Shown here piece after piece: positions 1 through 7,453 of a stretch of 64,000 bases of DNA (positions are counted from its first letter, which is position 1; each line of letters starts with the position of its first letter). Location of the stretch: assembly GCA_018673255.1 (NCBI GenBank), contig JABHDC010000124.1, positions 1 to 64,000 of the forward strand, read 5' to 3'. The notes below the pieces were generated by a model that saw only the letters and a list, made by a program, of their open reading frames with translations, did not search any database and was not told the DNA's origin. A program made the position numbers and the translations under genes. Origin of the DNA: Gemmatimonadota bacterium. GTDB lineage: Bacteria; Latescibacterota; UBA2968; UBA8231.

Positions 1-26
1 GACGTCCGCTACGGCATCAACGGTCA

Positions 27-61
27 GGGGCGCACCACCGCTGGGTGGTGCGCCCCTTTTT
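27..61 (+). terminator. Rho-independent terminator of a gene to the left of the window
   Basis: A perfect 13-bp GC-rich stem (27-39 pairing with 44-56, four-base loop 40-43) is followed by five T residues. The T-run lies on the + strand only, so it ends rightward transcription entering from outside the window. No reading frame that ends just before it is visible in positions 1-26. Confidence 0.9.
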
Positions 62-84
62 CTGTTGTGCCTGCGTCAGATCGT

Positions 85-567
85 TCAGCGTCCCACGACT
101 CCGAAGATCACCGACACAACCGAGTCGTAGATATCGATGCCGAACAGATTGCTGCTCAACTCGTAGACGAGAATCGGTAGGCCAAGAGCGAAGGCCAGTG
201 GCAGGCTCCTGGCGGGGTGGAATCTGTCACGGTGGGCGTGGTAGACAATCCAGAGTACGACGAGACAAGAGGCGAAGATGATCAGCGACCCGCTGATATG
301 GATCGCCAATTCCAGGCTGCTCCCGGCATCACCGAACAGATCGAATGTCGTAGCCCCAAAGGGCACGGTATTGACGATGAACCATCGGTGAATGACAGTC
401 GTGCCATAGACGATCATGCCCAGGCTGATCGAGCCGAGGGCAAGAGAGATCGGGTCGATCTCCCTCGATACAGCGGCACAGAACCACACGACCGAGGCGG
501 CATAGAGCCACGTCGAGAAGAGGCCCCAGAAGAGGGCGCGCGCGTGATTTGGGCCGGTGAAAGACAT
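85..567 (-). CDS. Small multi-pass membrane protein, unknown function
   Basis: The protein has 160 residues and about four or five hydrophobic segments (roughly 11-32, 39-60, 85-108, 120-139 and a hydrophobic C-terminus). I do not recognise the family. It starts only 10 bases after the stop of the XRE-type regulator and is probably co-transcribed with it, so it sits on the left arm of the divergent module whose right arm encodes ubiquitin-like, E2-like and E1-like proteins. A membrane role in that system is conceivable, but position is the only support. No clear ribosome binding site precedes the ATG, so translation may be coupled to the upstream gene. Confidence 0.7.
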   Translation of the reverse strand: MSFTGPNHARALFWGLFSTWLYAASVVWFCAAVSREIDPISLALGSISLGMIVYGTTVIHRWFIVNTVPFGATTFDLFGDAGSSLELAIHISGSLIIFASCLVVLWIVYHAHRDRFHPARSLPLAFALGLPILVYELSSNLFGIDIYDSVVSVIFGVVGR

Positions 568-577
568 GGCAGGTACG

Positions 578-1111
578 CTAGGGTGTTGTCATTCCATCAG
601 CAAGAGGAATCTGCTGTACGAGCTTCTCGAGACTCTCCTGTTGGCCGGGACCGGCCTGAGTTGTGTCGGCCGCCCCATGTCGCTGCACAAAGTCGCGCAT
701 TTCCTGCATGAGCCGTGCATGCAGGCTCGCCAACAGAGATCCCGAGGCCAGATCGCGCGCAATGTGCTCGTCGAAGAAGGCCTCGGCCGCTTCACGGACG
801 GCCGGGTCATTGTAGATCCCCTCACGATCCTGCTGCACAGGTGAGAGGGTCAGCCCCACGAGCTCTCCAATGAAACGCTCGCGGAAGCCCTTCAGATCCC
901 GCCGTTCGGGGGTGTAGTGCAGCAGGTCGTCCACACTGTGGCAGCCGAGGGCGACAAAGAGCTTGTCCAGCGTTTTCAGATCAATGCGCTCGATGTCACC
1001 ATTGACGAGGCGGTTCACCTGCTGGCGGGGCACGCCGATCCGGCGCCCCAGTTCTGCCTGGGATGGTGCCCCTGGCCGCTCCATCAATTCTTTCAGCCTG
1101 AATCGAATCAT
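578..1111 (-). CDS. XRE/Cro-C1-type transcriptional regulator
   Basis: Residues 1-65 form a helix-turn-helix of the Cro/C1 (HTH_26-like) type: a short basic N-terminus, the segment QAELGRRIGVPRQQVNRLV, then an LKTLDKLFVALGC helix typical of single-HTH regulators. The C-terminal ~110 residues are helical and unrecognised, perhaps for dimerisation or sensing. I chose the ATG at 1111 over an in-frame ATG at 1132 because AGGGAG lies seven bases before it. The gene is divergent from the ubiquitin-like operon, and the palindrome at 1178-1205 between them is its likely operator, so it probably represses both itself and the conjugation genes. The function is inferred from the fold and the arrangement. 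Confidence 0.85.
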   Translation of the reverse strand: MIRFRLKELMERPGAPSQAELGRRIGVPRQQVNRLVNGDIERIDLKTLDKLFVALGCHSVDDLLHYTPERRDLKGFRERFIGELVGLTLSPVQQDREGIYNDPAVREAAEAFFDEHIARDLASGSLLASLHARLMQEMRDFVQRHGAADTTQAGPGQQESLEKLVQQIPLADGMTTP

Positions 1112-1158
1112 CGTATCTCCCTGACCTGGCAATAGGATAGCCCAGTCATTATCGGCAG

Positions 1159-1205
1159 GTCAACAGATTTGTTCACTTATATGTCAACATTTCTGTTGAC
1201 ATATA
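1159..1205. promoter_or_regulatory. Palindromic operator with repeated GTCAAC half-sites
   Basis: A perfect 11-bp inverted repeat, TATATGTCAAC (1178-1188) and GTTGACATATA (1195-1205), is separated by six bases. A further half-site, GTCAACAG, lies at 1159-1166. The site is centred in the divergent intergenic region between the XRE-type regulator and the ubiquitin-like gene and is AT-rich in a GC-rich genome. It is the most probable binding site for the neighbouring regulator. Confidence 0.85.
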
Positions 1206-1225
1206 GTTAACGCTTGTGCTACCAT
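1196..1225 (+). promoter_or_regulatory. Promoter of the ubiquitin-like operon
   Basis: A consensus -35 box TTGACA (1196-1201) lies inside the right arm of the operator palindrome. An extended -10 follows 18 bases later: TG at 1217-1218, one base, then TACCAT at 1220-1225. A repressor bound to the palindrome would block this -35 directly. Confidence 0.65.
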
Positions 1226-1272
1226 TTGACCCATTCAACGGATTCAGGCCCATCCACAGCACAGGGGGTATC

Positions 1273-1566
1273 ATGTTTCAGGCAGCTTTGAGATACGGAA
1301 TTCAGCAGGCGACGACCGTCGAGATCGCACCCCAGGGCACCGGCGCAACCGTAGGCGAGCACATCGATCACCTGCTGTCGGAGACCGAGGACGACCACGT
1401 GGCTGTGCAGATTCGTCGTGCCCTGGCCGATCCGAACTGTATCATCGAGGTCAAATCGGGACAAAGCGTGCAGACGGCAACGCCCGAAATGCCGTTGCGC
1501 GAGCTGTTGCCGCAGGACAGCCAGGATGTAGAGATCACCGTCAGTCAGCCTCACGCCGGCGGTTGA
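1273..1566 (+). CDS. Ubiquitin-like protein with C-terminal Gly-Gly
   Basis: This 97-residue protein ends exactly in Ala-Gly-Gly, as activated ubiquitin-like and sulfur-carrier proteins do. Its size and strand/helix pattern suit a beta-grasp fold, with a last strand VEITV just before the tail. I chose the ATG at 1273 because AGGGGG lies five bases upstream; an in-frame GTG at 1216 lacks a site and overlaps the promoter. Because the Gly-Gly is already terminal, no peptidase is needed to expose it. The E2-like and E1-like genes follow at once in the same operon, which favours protein conjugation over a ThiS/MoaD-type sulfur role. Sequence identity to ubiquitin is not obvious by eye; the call rests on size, tail and neighbours. 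Confidence 0.8.
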   Translation: MFQAALRYGIQQATTVEIAPQGTGATVGEHIDHLLSETEDDHVAVQIRRALADPNCIIEVKSGQSVQTATPEMPLRELLPQDSQDVEITVSQPHAGG

Positions 1567-1573
1567 GCGAATC

Positions 1574-2938
1574 GTGAATGGGGGACCGACTGTCCGCCGC
1601 ATCCACCGCGAGCGTGACCAGGCACTGGGCCTGGGGCCGGGGCTTAGGGGTCGGCGGACAATCTGCCACCCGCAGGTGGGAGATCCTCCTCGAGTGGGTA
1701 CTGGTCTGCGGAGACCCGCGCGCGCAGACCAGCCGACCGCAGGCCTGCCGCCCGTCGCACGGATCGAGCAGGTGGCGGATCGGCCAGGCCGTGGACGGGG
1801 TTCGGCTCCAGTCTTTCCCCTCAGTCTGGCAGACATCCTCGGGATCAATGCAGAATCACACATTCTCGTCATCGACGGCGAGGTGCAGCGCCTGGAACTG
1901 ACAAGGAGAGATCCGCTCACACAGCCGATCTGCTACGCCGGGCAACGCAGATACCCGCGTGTGATCGGCAGAATCGACGAGTTGGTCCGCGATGCCGTGG
2001 AACTGCAGTTGCCGAGTCTGCAACAGTGGGTGGCAACGGAAGATGGTGCGTACTCGAATCTGGATGAGCTCTCGGCGCCAAGCCGACCGGAGGCGTTGAG
2101 TGTCATCGATGATTTCGTCCATCGACGGTTGATCCCCTGCATTGGCCGCATTGCCCATGCTCGGCGCGATTCAGAGATCCATGAAGCGCCGATTGCCGCC
2201 GAAGCGGGTGGTATTTCCCTGCCCACGTGGGAGCGGCGCTTCGGCTTCCTCGATGGTCGCTGGTGTAGTCTGGTGCCCTTCAGTGGCAGGGAAGGGCATC
2301 GACTGAAGCTGAGGATCGATCGGCAGGACTTCCTGGCCATCGAAACGCAGCCATGGAACGTGGCCGTCACACGTTACGACCACATGCTGCAGGACGCCGT
2401 TCGGTCAGGACTGGCCCTCGAAAGTGAAGAGGCACAACAGGTCGCCCTGCATCGTGATGGTGCCTATGCAGTCTATCGTACACCGCGGGGCCGCACCTGG
2501 GTGGCTCAACAACAGGCTCCGTATGTCGTGGAAGGTGCGGACAAGAAACTCTACTACTTCAGTGCCGCCGAAGTGGGGATCAGTGTCTACAACACACAGG
2601 CGCGCACCGTCCTGCACGCGCAGAGTGCCCAGGTCCTGCATCCGTATCCACACATGTTTGTCTATGGCATGGGCAACTTCATCTGCATGCCGCGATCGAG
2701 TCAGTACTACGATCGGCTGCAGGACATGCCGCTGGAAGAGGCCCTGCTCCACCACCTGGAAGAGGCGCGGATGACGCTCTGTGCGGGTTATCTGCCGCAG
2801 AGCTCCGGCGTGCATCCGATCGAAGCGACGCGACGGCCGACGATCAGTCTGGTCGAAGCACGCCGGCGCCGATTGCCGGTCTACTGGTATCACAAGCCGA
2901 GACGCAGGCTCCGAGATCAACTCCGGTCACTGACGTGA
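1574..2938 (+). CDS. E2-like (ubiquitin-conjugating-like) protein with long N-terminal region
   Basis: The protein has 454 residues. The C-terminal part (about 300-454) carries H356-P-Y-P-H360 and, eleven residues on, Cys371 in NFICMP, followed by a helix rich in EEALLHHLEEAR. This matches the HPH...C layout of prokaryotic E2-like enzymes, with Cys371 the candidate thioester cysteine. The middle (about 90-300) is well conserved-looking but unrecognised and has no JAMM motif. Residues 1-85 are Arg/Pro/Gly-rich and unlike a folded domain, there is no good ribosome binding site, and no internal ATG occurs before residue ~275, so the true start is uncertain. The gene starts seven bases after the ubiquitin-like stop, which suggests translational coupling. 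It probably takes the ubiquitin-like protein from the downstream E1-like enzyme. Confidence 0.7.
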   Translation: MNGGPTVRRIHRERDQALGLGPGLRGRRTICHPQVGDPPRVGTGLRRPARADQPTAGLPPVARIEQVADRPGRGRGSAPVFPLSLADILGINAESHILVIDGEVQRLELTRRDPLTQPICYAGQRRYPRVIGRIDELVRDAVELQLPSLQQWVATEDGAYSNLDELSAPSRPEALSVIDDFVHRRLIPCIGRIAHARRDSEIHEAPIAAEAGGISLPTWERRFGFLDGRWCSLVPFSGREGHRLKLRIDRQDFLAIETQPWNVAVTRYDHMLQDAVRSGLALESEEAQQVALHRDGAYAVYRTPRGRTWVAQQQAPYVVEGADKKLYYFSAAEVGISVYNTQARTVLHAQSAQVLHPYPHMFVYGMGNFICMPRSSQYYDRLQDMPLEEALLHHLEEARMTLCAGYLPQSSGVHPIEATRRPTISLVEARRRRLPVYWYHKPRRRLRDQLRSLT

Positions 2939-2948
2939 GGATGCACGA

Positions 2949-4268
2949 ATGGATCGTTATGCTCGACAGCGTGTCATCGGAGGGTGGAATCAGGAAGCCC
3001 TGTCGGCATCCACGATCCTGATCGCCGGCACAGGTTGGACGGGATTCCTGGCAGCCTGGATGGCGACGGCGATGGGATTTGGTCGCATCGTGCTGGCCGG
3101 GCGAGGCGGGTGTATCGCGGATGCCGTCGGACTCGCGCGCGTCGTGTCGGGGCCGAGGGAGGGGTGGGCCCGTTTTCTGCGACGGGTAAATCCCGATGTC
3201 ACACTGGTGCCGGGTGATGTCGAGTTCAGTCGGAAGATGCTGGATCGATTGCAGCCGGATGCGGCAATCGTCGTCGATCCGCGACGCCGTGTGCTGCTCG
3301 CTGCCCGGCAGGCCGCCGCGGACGGTCTGCCGACCGTGGCCGGTTGGGCTGCGGGCGGGATTGGCTTCTGGGGACTGGCCCGACCTGATGGTCTGAGCGA
3401 CAAGCTGCAGGGGATGGCGACGACGCCGGTCCTGGGGCAGATCGTGGCCGCCCTGCTGGTCGAGGAGATTCGCAAGGTGTTGCTACCTCTGCCGGATGAG
3501 GCGGGGCCCGCATCGCAGCGCAATCTGATCACACCGGCCGCATGGGCAGGACGCGAGGACCGGGAATGTCGCTACCGCCCCGGCCAGCCCGATGTGTCCG
3601 TCGTCGGTGCGGGAGCACTGGGTACCTGGTTTGGGATCGCAGCCGGGGTCGGCAATCTGCATCGGCGGCGGATTCACTTCTACGATGGGGACGAGGTGGA
3701 GGAAACGAATCTCAATCGCCAGGTCTTGTTCTTCGATGCTGTGGGGCAGCCCAAAGCGCCGACGCTCGCCCAACGTCTGCAACGCCTCTTCCCGCGTTCC
3801 GCCTTCGATGGCTATGGCATGTTGGTGGATACGACGACGCACGGCCACGTCCAGGAGACGGATGTGCTGGCTGCGTGTCCGGATAGCTTTGCCGTGCGCG
3901 GTTTTCTCAACGATCTGGCCCGCTATCGCTCACAGCCGCTGATCAATGGGGGGACGTCACCGGACGGCGGTGCGTGTTCGACCTACGTACCCGGCGCGAC
4001 GCCCTGCCTGAACTGTCTGCTGGATCTGGATCGACTGATTCAGCACGAGGCGGCGCCCCGCCCGTGCGCCCGGCAGGCCGAAGCATCGGTGGTGACGAGC
4101 AATGCCATTGCCGGGGCGCTGATGGTGTGGATGCTGCAGGAGATGCTCAATGGTCACGTGCGCCGGGGCGTATGGGAGTATGACGGACGCGGCAGAGACG
4201 TGAGAGTGGGCGTTCACTCACAGCGGCAGGGATGTCGTTGCCATGCTGTAAACGGTGGGAGGGCTTGA
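2949..4268 (+). CDS. E1-like activating enzyme with two Rossmann domains
   Basis: This 439-residue protein has two ThiF/E1-type halves. The first begins DRYARQ and has the nucleotide loop AGTGWTG (26-32) but lacks the later E1 motifs, so it looks inactive. The second has VGAGALG (219-225), the ATP/Mg motif YDGDEVEETNLNRQ (245-258) with the catalytic Arg257, and a zinc site built from C353-x-x-C356 and C429-x-C431. C310 and C343 are candidates for the thioester cysteine. The layout recalls eukaryotic E1 enzymes, where an inactive and an active half are fused. A good ribosome binding site (GAGGA) precedes the ATG, which lies 10 bases after the E2-like stop. It should adenylate the C-terminal glycine of the 97-residue ubiquitin-like protein. 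Confidence 0.88.
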   Translation: MDRYARQRVIGGWNQEALSASTILIAGTGWTGFLAAWMATAMGFGRIVLAGRGGCIADAVGLARVVSGPREGWARFLRRVNPDVTLVPGDVEFSRKMLDRLQPDAAIVVDPRRRVLLAARQAAADGLPTVAGWAAGGIGFWGLARPDGLSDKLQGMATTPVLGQIVAALLVEEIRKVLLPLPDEAGPASQRNLITPAAWAGREDRECRYRPGQPDVSVVGAGALGTWFGIAAGVGNLHRRRIHFYDGDEVEETNLNRQVLFFDAVGQPKAPTLAQRLQRLFPRSAFDGYGMLVDTTTHGHVQETDVLAACPDSFAVRGFLNDLARYRSQPLINGGTSPDGGACSTYVPGATPCLNCLLDLDRLIQHEAAPRPCARQAEASVVTSNAIAGALMVWMLQEMLNGHVRRGVWEYDGRGRDVRVGVHSQRQGCRCHAVNGGRA

Positions 4269-4269
4269 A

Positions 4270-6023
4270 TCAGCCTGAGGACTTCAGCAGTTCCACGACT
4301 TCGCCGAAGTCATTCGCCGTCGCGAGGGAGAGCGCTGTGTCACCGTCAGCATTCCTGACGCCGATGTCGACTCCCGCCGTAACCAGTGCGTGGATGAGCT
4401 GGATATCACCGGCCTCCACAACACAGAGAAGGGCCGTGTTGCCATTCTCGTCTGTGGCGTGAGGATCAACGCCGGCTTCAAGGGCACAGCGTGCGACGTC
4501 AGCTGTGGCACTGAACATCAGGACCGTCCGCCCGCTGCTCGTGCGGGCGCTGATGTCGGCACCCGCTGCCACAGCAGAGCTTCAAGAGACTCTATATCGC
4601 CATTCTCAGCGGCGCACATCAGAGGCGTGTTGCCCTCCGTGTCTGCAGCATTCACATCTGCCTGGGCAGCGATGAGCCCGCTCGTCACATGGTATGTGGT
4701 GGCGTAGACCAGTGCGGACCGACCATGGCCGTCGCGAGCAGAGACATCAGCCCCGGCCGCCACGAGCCGCTCCAGGACAGCCACTGTGGAGGCGAACATC
4801 AGTACGCTTCGACCCATGGTGAGAGTGGCGTTGACGTCACAGCCGGCGGCAATCAACTCAGCCGTGATCTCCAGATGGCCGGCGCCGGCGGCAAACATGA
4901 GGGCTGTCTTGCCCTGCCGGTCGGTGCAATCCACGTCAGCTCCCCTCGAGATCAGGGCCTCTACGACATCCATCTTTCCCTGGTGCGCAGCATGCATGAG
5001 CGCCGTGCGGGCGGCGTGCATTAAGGCTGTTCTGCCGGTCTGGTCACGCGCATTCAGATCTGCACCGGCCTCGGCGAGCAGGTGGATGACCTCCTTGGAG
5101 GTCGCGTGCATGAGCGGCGTCCGACCCGAATCATCCGGCGCGTTGACATCCCCCCCGGCGTTGATGAGCGCCTGGATCTGTATGATGGCACCGGATTTGG
5201 CCGCATCTGCCAGGGCGGTATTGCTGGCTGCTTCGCGCGACATGGCGGCGTCAAATGTTTCGAGAAGCTTGCGGACCCGTTCGTTGTTTGCGCCCAGTGT
5301 GACCGCTGACCGGCCCAGTCGATCGGTGGCCTTGATATCGGACCCTGCCTTCAGCAGGGCGCGCACTCCGTCAAGCTGGCCCTGTCGTGCCGCAAGCATC
5401 AGGGCCGTCGTTCCCGTAGAGTCTGCCTTGGTGACATCGGCCCCAGCCCGAAGGAGTTGCCAGACCAGGTCGATGGGTCCTTTCAGAGCGGCAAACATCA
5501 GGGCCGTGTGATTCGCCTGGTTCTGGGCATTCACGTCCGGCGAGGCGGTCAGCAGCAACTCGACCACTTCCTGGTAGCCCCAACCGACGGACATGATGAG
5601 CGCCGTATTGCCCTCCTTGTTCCTGGCATTCAGGTCGATGCCTGCATCCAGCAACAACTGCACGGCCTCGAGACTGCCACTTCGGCAGGCGCGCAAGAGG
5701 CCATTCCAACCGAGACGATCATGGGCATTGATGTCGGCGCCGGCGCTCAGTAACTCGCGCATGACGGCTACATGCCCCCGCCGCGCCGAACGCAGCAGGG
5801 CCGTCCAGCCGGAGCCATCGGCACGATCGATATCAGCCCCGGCAGAGATCAGGGAGCGGACGGATTTCTGATGACCCAGGCCCGCTGCCAGCATCAGGGG
5901 CGTCGATCCGGCTTCGTCCGTGGCATCGACACTGGCGCCCTGGGCGAGCATGGAGTCGACGATCTCGGTATTGCCGTTCTTGGCTGCCCGGAGAAGGCCA
6001 ACATTGTAGGATTCCTGAGCCAT
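4270..6023 (-). pseudogene. Ankyrin-repeat protein, split by a one-base frameshift
   Basis: About 17 ankyrin repeats (GxTALMxAAxxGxxxxVxxLLxAGADxNA...) run through two overlapping reading frames. The upstream frame reads cleanly to GDIESLEALL near 4573 and then enters a short non-ankyrin tail. From a GTG at 4572 a second frame continues AAGADISARTSSGRTVLMF to a normal end at 4270. Restoring one G would rebuild a single protein of about 585 residues. I took the ATG at 6023 as the start because repeats begin there; an in-frame ATG at 6122 adds 33 residues with no ankyrin character. No signal peptide is evident, so it is probably a cytoplasmic scaffold. The break may be a real mutation, a programmed shift or a sequencing error. 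It converges on the E1-like gene with one base between them. Confidence 0.85.
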
Positions 6024-6143
6024 CTTAGAGAATGTCGGCGTAACCGTGGCTCGGGGCCACCAAGTACTCAGGTTGCCTTGCCACAGCGGCTCTGCAGCAA
6101 TTGTTTCGGTAGCAGGGCACACTCAACAGATCGGGCCATATTC

Positions 6144-6545
6144 GTGAAGACACTTTTGCTCGTCGACGATGAGGAGGACATTCTCCGACTCCTTGGCGAA
6201 TTCTTTCGGGGGAGGGGCTACCAGACGGCCCTGGCCAGGAATGGGATCGAAGCGCTGGCGAGCGTGAAGAGCATCGATCCTGGAGCCGTCTTCCTTGACC
6301 TCAAAATGCCGGACATGGATGGCGCCGAAGCCCTTCGGCTCATTCGTGAAATCAACCCGGATCTCCCTGTCGTGATCGTCTCCGGGTATGCCACTGAAGA
6401 CGTGGCGCGCGAGCTGCTCAAGGCTGGCGCCTTCGACTTCGTGGCCAAGCCGATCGATCTACAGCACCTTGGCGAGGTCGCCAAGCAACTGGAAGAGGTC
6501 CTGCAGAGCCGATCTGCAGACTCGCCATCTGAGTGTGACTCCTGA
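6144..6545 (+). CDS. Single-domain response regulator (CheY-like receiver)
   Basis: The 133-residue protein is one receiver domain and nothing else. It has the acidic pair D8-D9, the phosphate acceptor D52 in VFLDLKMPDMDG, the conserved Ser80 and the Lys102-Pro103 pair. I chose the GTG at 6144, because reading further upstream gives non-homologous sequence that lies opposite the ankyrin gene start. It is divergent from the ankyrin gene. No histidine kinase is in the window, so its partner is unknown. With no output domain it would act by binding another protein. Confidence 0.88.
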   Translation: MKTLLLVDDEEDILRLLGEFFRGRGYQTALARNGIEALASVKSIDPGAVFLDLKMPDMDGAEALRLIREINPDLPVVIVSGYATEDVARELLKAGAFDFVAKPIDLQHLGEVAKQLEEVLQSRSADSPSECDS

Positions 6546-6563
6546 CCTTACGAGCATCCTGAT

Positions 6564-7430
6564 ATGACAGATGTAGAGCGGTTCGAGGACGTTGTCTACG
6601 GCTACAAAGACGGCATGGGCCTGCTCATGGATGTCTATGTTCCACCCGGGGCACGCTCTGGTGCCGGAGTTATCGTCGCCATTTCGGGTGGCTGGTCGAC
6701 GGACCTGTCGCGCCGACACGATCTGCTGATGGACCCGGATGGCTGGGGCACGCTGCCGAAGTGTCTGCTCGACGCAGGCTACGTGGTCTTTGCCGTCGCC
6801 CACGGGACACAGCCGCGCTACTCGATTGAGGAACTGCGTCCCGACGTCCCTCGCGCCGTCCGTTATGTTCGCCACCATGCTCGGCGTTTCGGTGTCGATC
6901 CGCGTCGACTCGGTATCGTCGGTGGATCATCTGGTGGGCACGTGAGTCTGATGACGGGCCTGGCACCGCCCGCGGCCGTCGCCGATGCGGCCGACCCCGT
7001 GGACCGCGAGTCATCCGACCTGCAGGCGGTGGTCGCGTATTTTCCGCCGACAGATCTGCTCAACTATGGCCAGATCGGCGTGAGTATGCTGGAGAGTCAC
7101 GGGTCGAGTCGTGCCGCACCGCTGGATTTCAGGCACTTCGACGAGGTGGCCGGTCGTTTTGAACGTGTGACCGATGCCAAGGAACTGCGTGCTTGTTTTG
7201 AGCGCAATTCACCGGTCTGCCACGTGTCTGCGAGCAATCCGCCTGTACTGCTGATCCACGGTGACAACGACGAACTGGTGCCACTGCAGCAGTCGGAGAG
7301 GCTCTGTGCCGAACTGGAGAGGGCAGGCATCACTCACAAGCTCGTCGTATTGCCGGGGCATGGTCACGCCTGGCCCCCCATGGGAACCGGGCAACCCGAG
7401 GTGATCGACTGGTTCAGTCGTTACCTGTAG
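6564..7430 (+). CDS. Alpha/beta hydrolase (BD-FAE/esterase-lipase-like)
   Basis: A 288-residue alpha/beta hydrolase without a signal peptide. The nucleophile elbow is G-S-S123-G-G in GIVGGSSGGH, the likely acid is D236 in HGDNDELVP, and the histidine is H268 (or H266) in LPGHGHAW. The N-terminal segment MDVYVPPG and the following ISGGW are typical of the BD-FAE/carboxylesterase group, which cleaves acyl esters, often on plant polysaccharides. It starts 18 bases after the response regulator and may share its transcript, though the two functions are not obviously linked. Substrate unknown. Confidence 0.82.
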   Translation: MTDVERFEDVVYGYKDGMGLLMDVYVPPGARSGAGVIVAISGGWSTDLSRRHDLLMDPDGWGTLPKCLLDAGYVVFAVAHGTQPRYSIEELRPDVPRAVRYVRHHARRFGVDPRRLGIVGGSSGGHVSLMTGLAPPAAVADAADPVDRESSDLQAVVAYFPPTDLLNYGQIGVSMLESHGSSRAAPLDFRHFDEVAGRFERVTDAKELRACFERNSPVCHVSASNPPVLLIHGDNDELVPLQQSERLCAELERAGITHKLVVLPGHGHAWPPMGTGQPEVIDWFSRYL

Positions 7431-7453
7431 TCTCACACTGACCAGGCGGCCTT

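Noticed and set aside
1219..1920. Long leftward open frame opposite the ubiquitin-like and E2-like genes
   Set aside because: It overlaps the well-supported rightward genes, has an Arg/Ser/Pro-rich product with no domain, and has no ribosome binding site.
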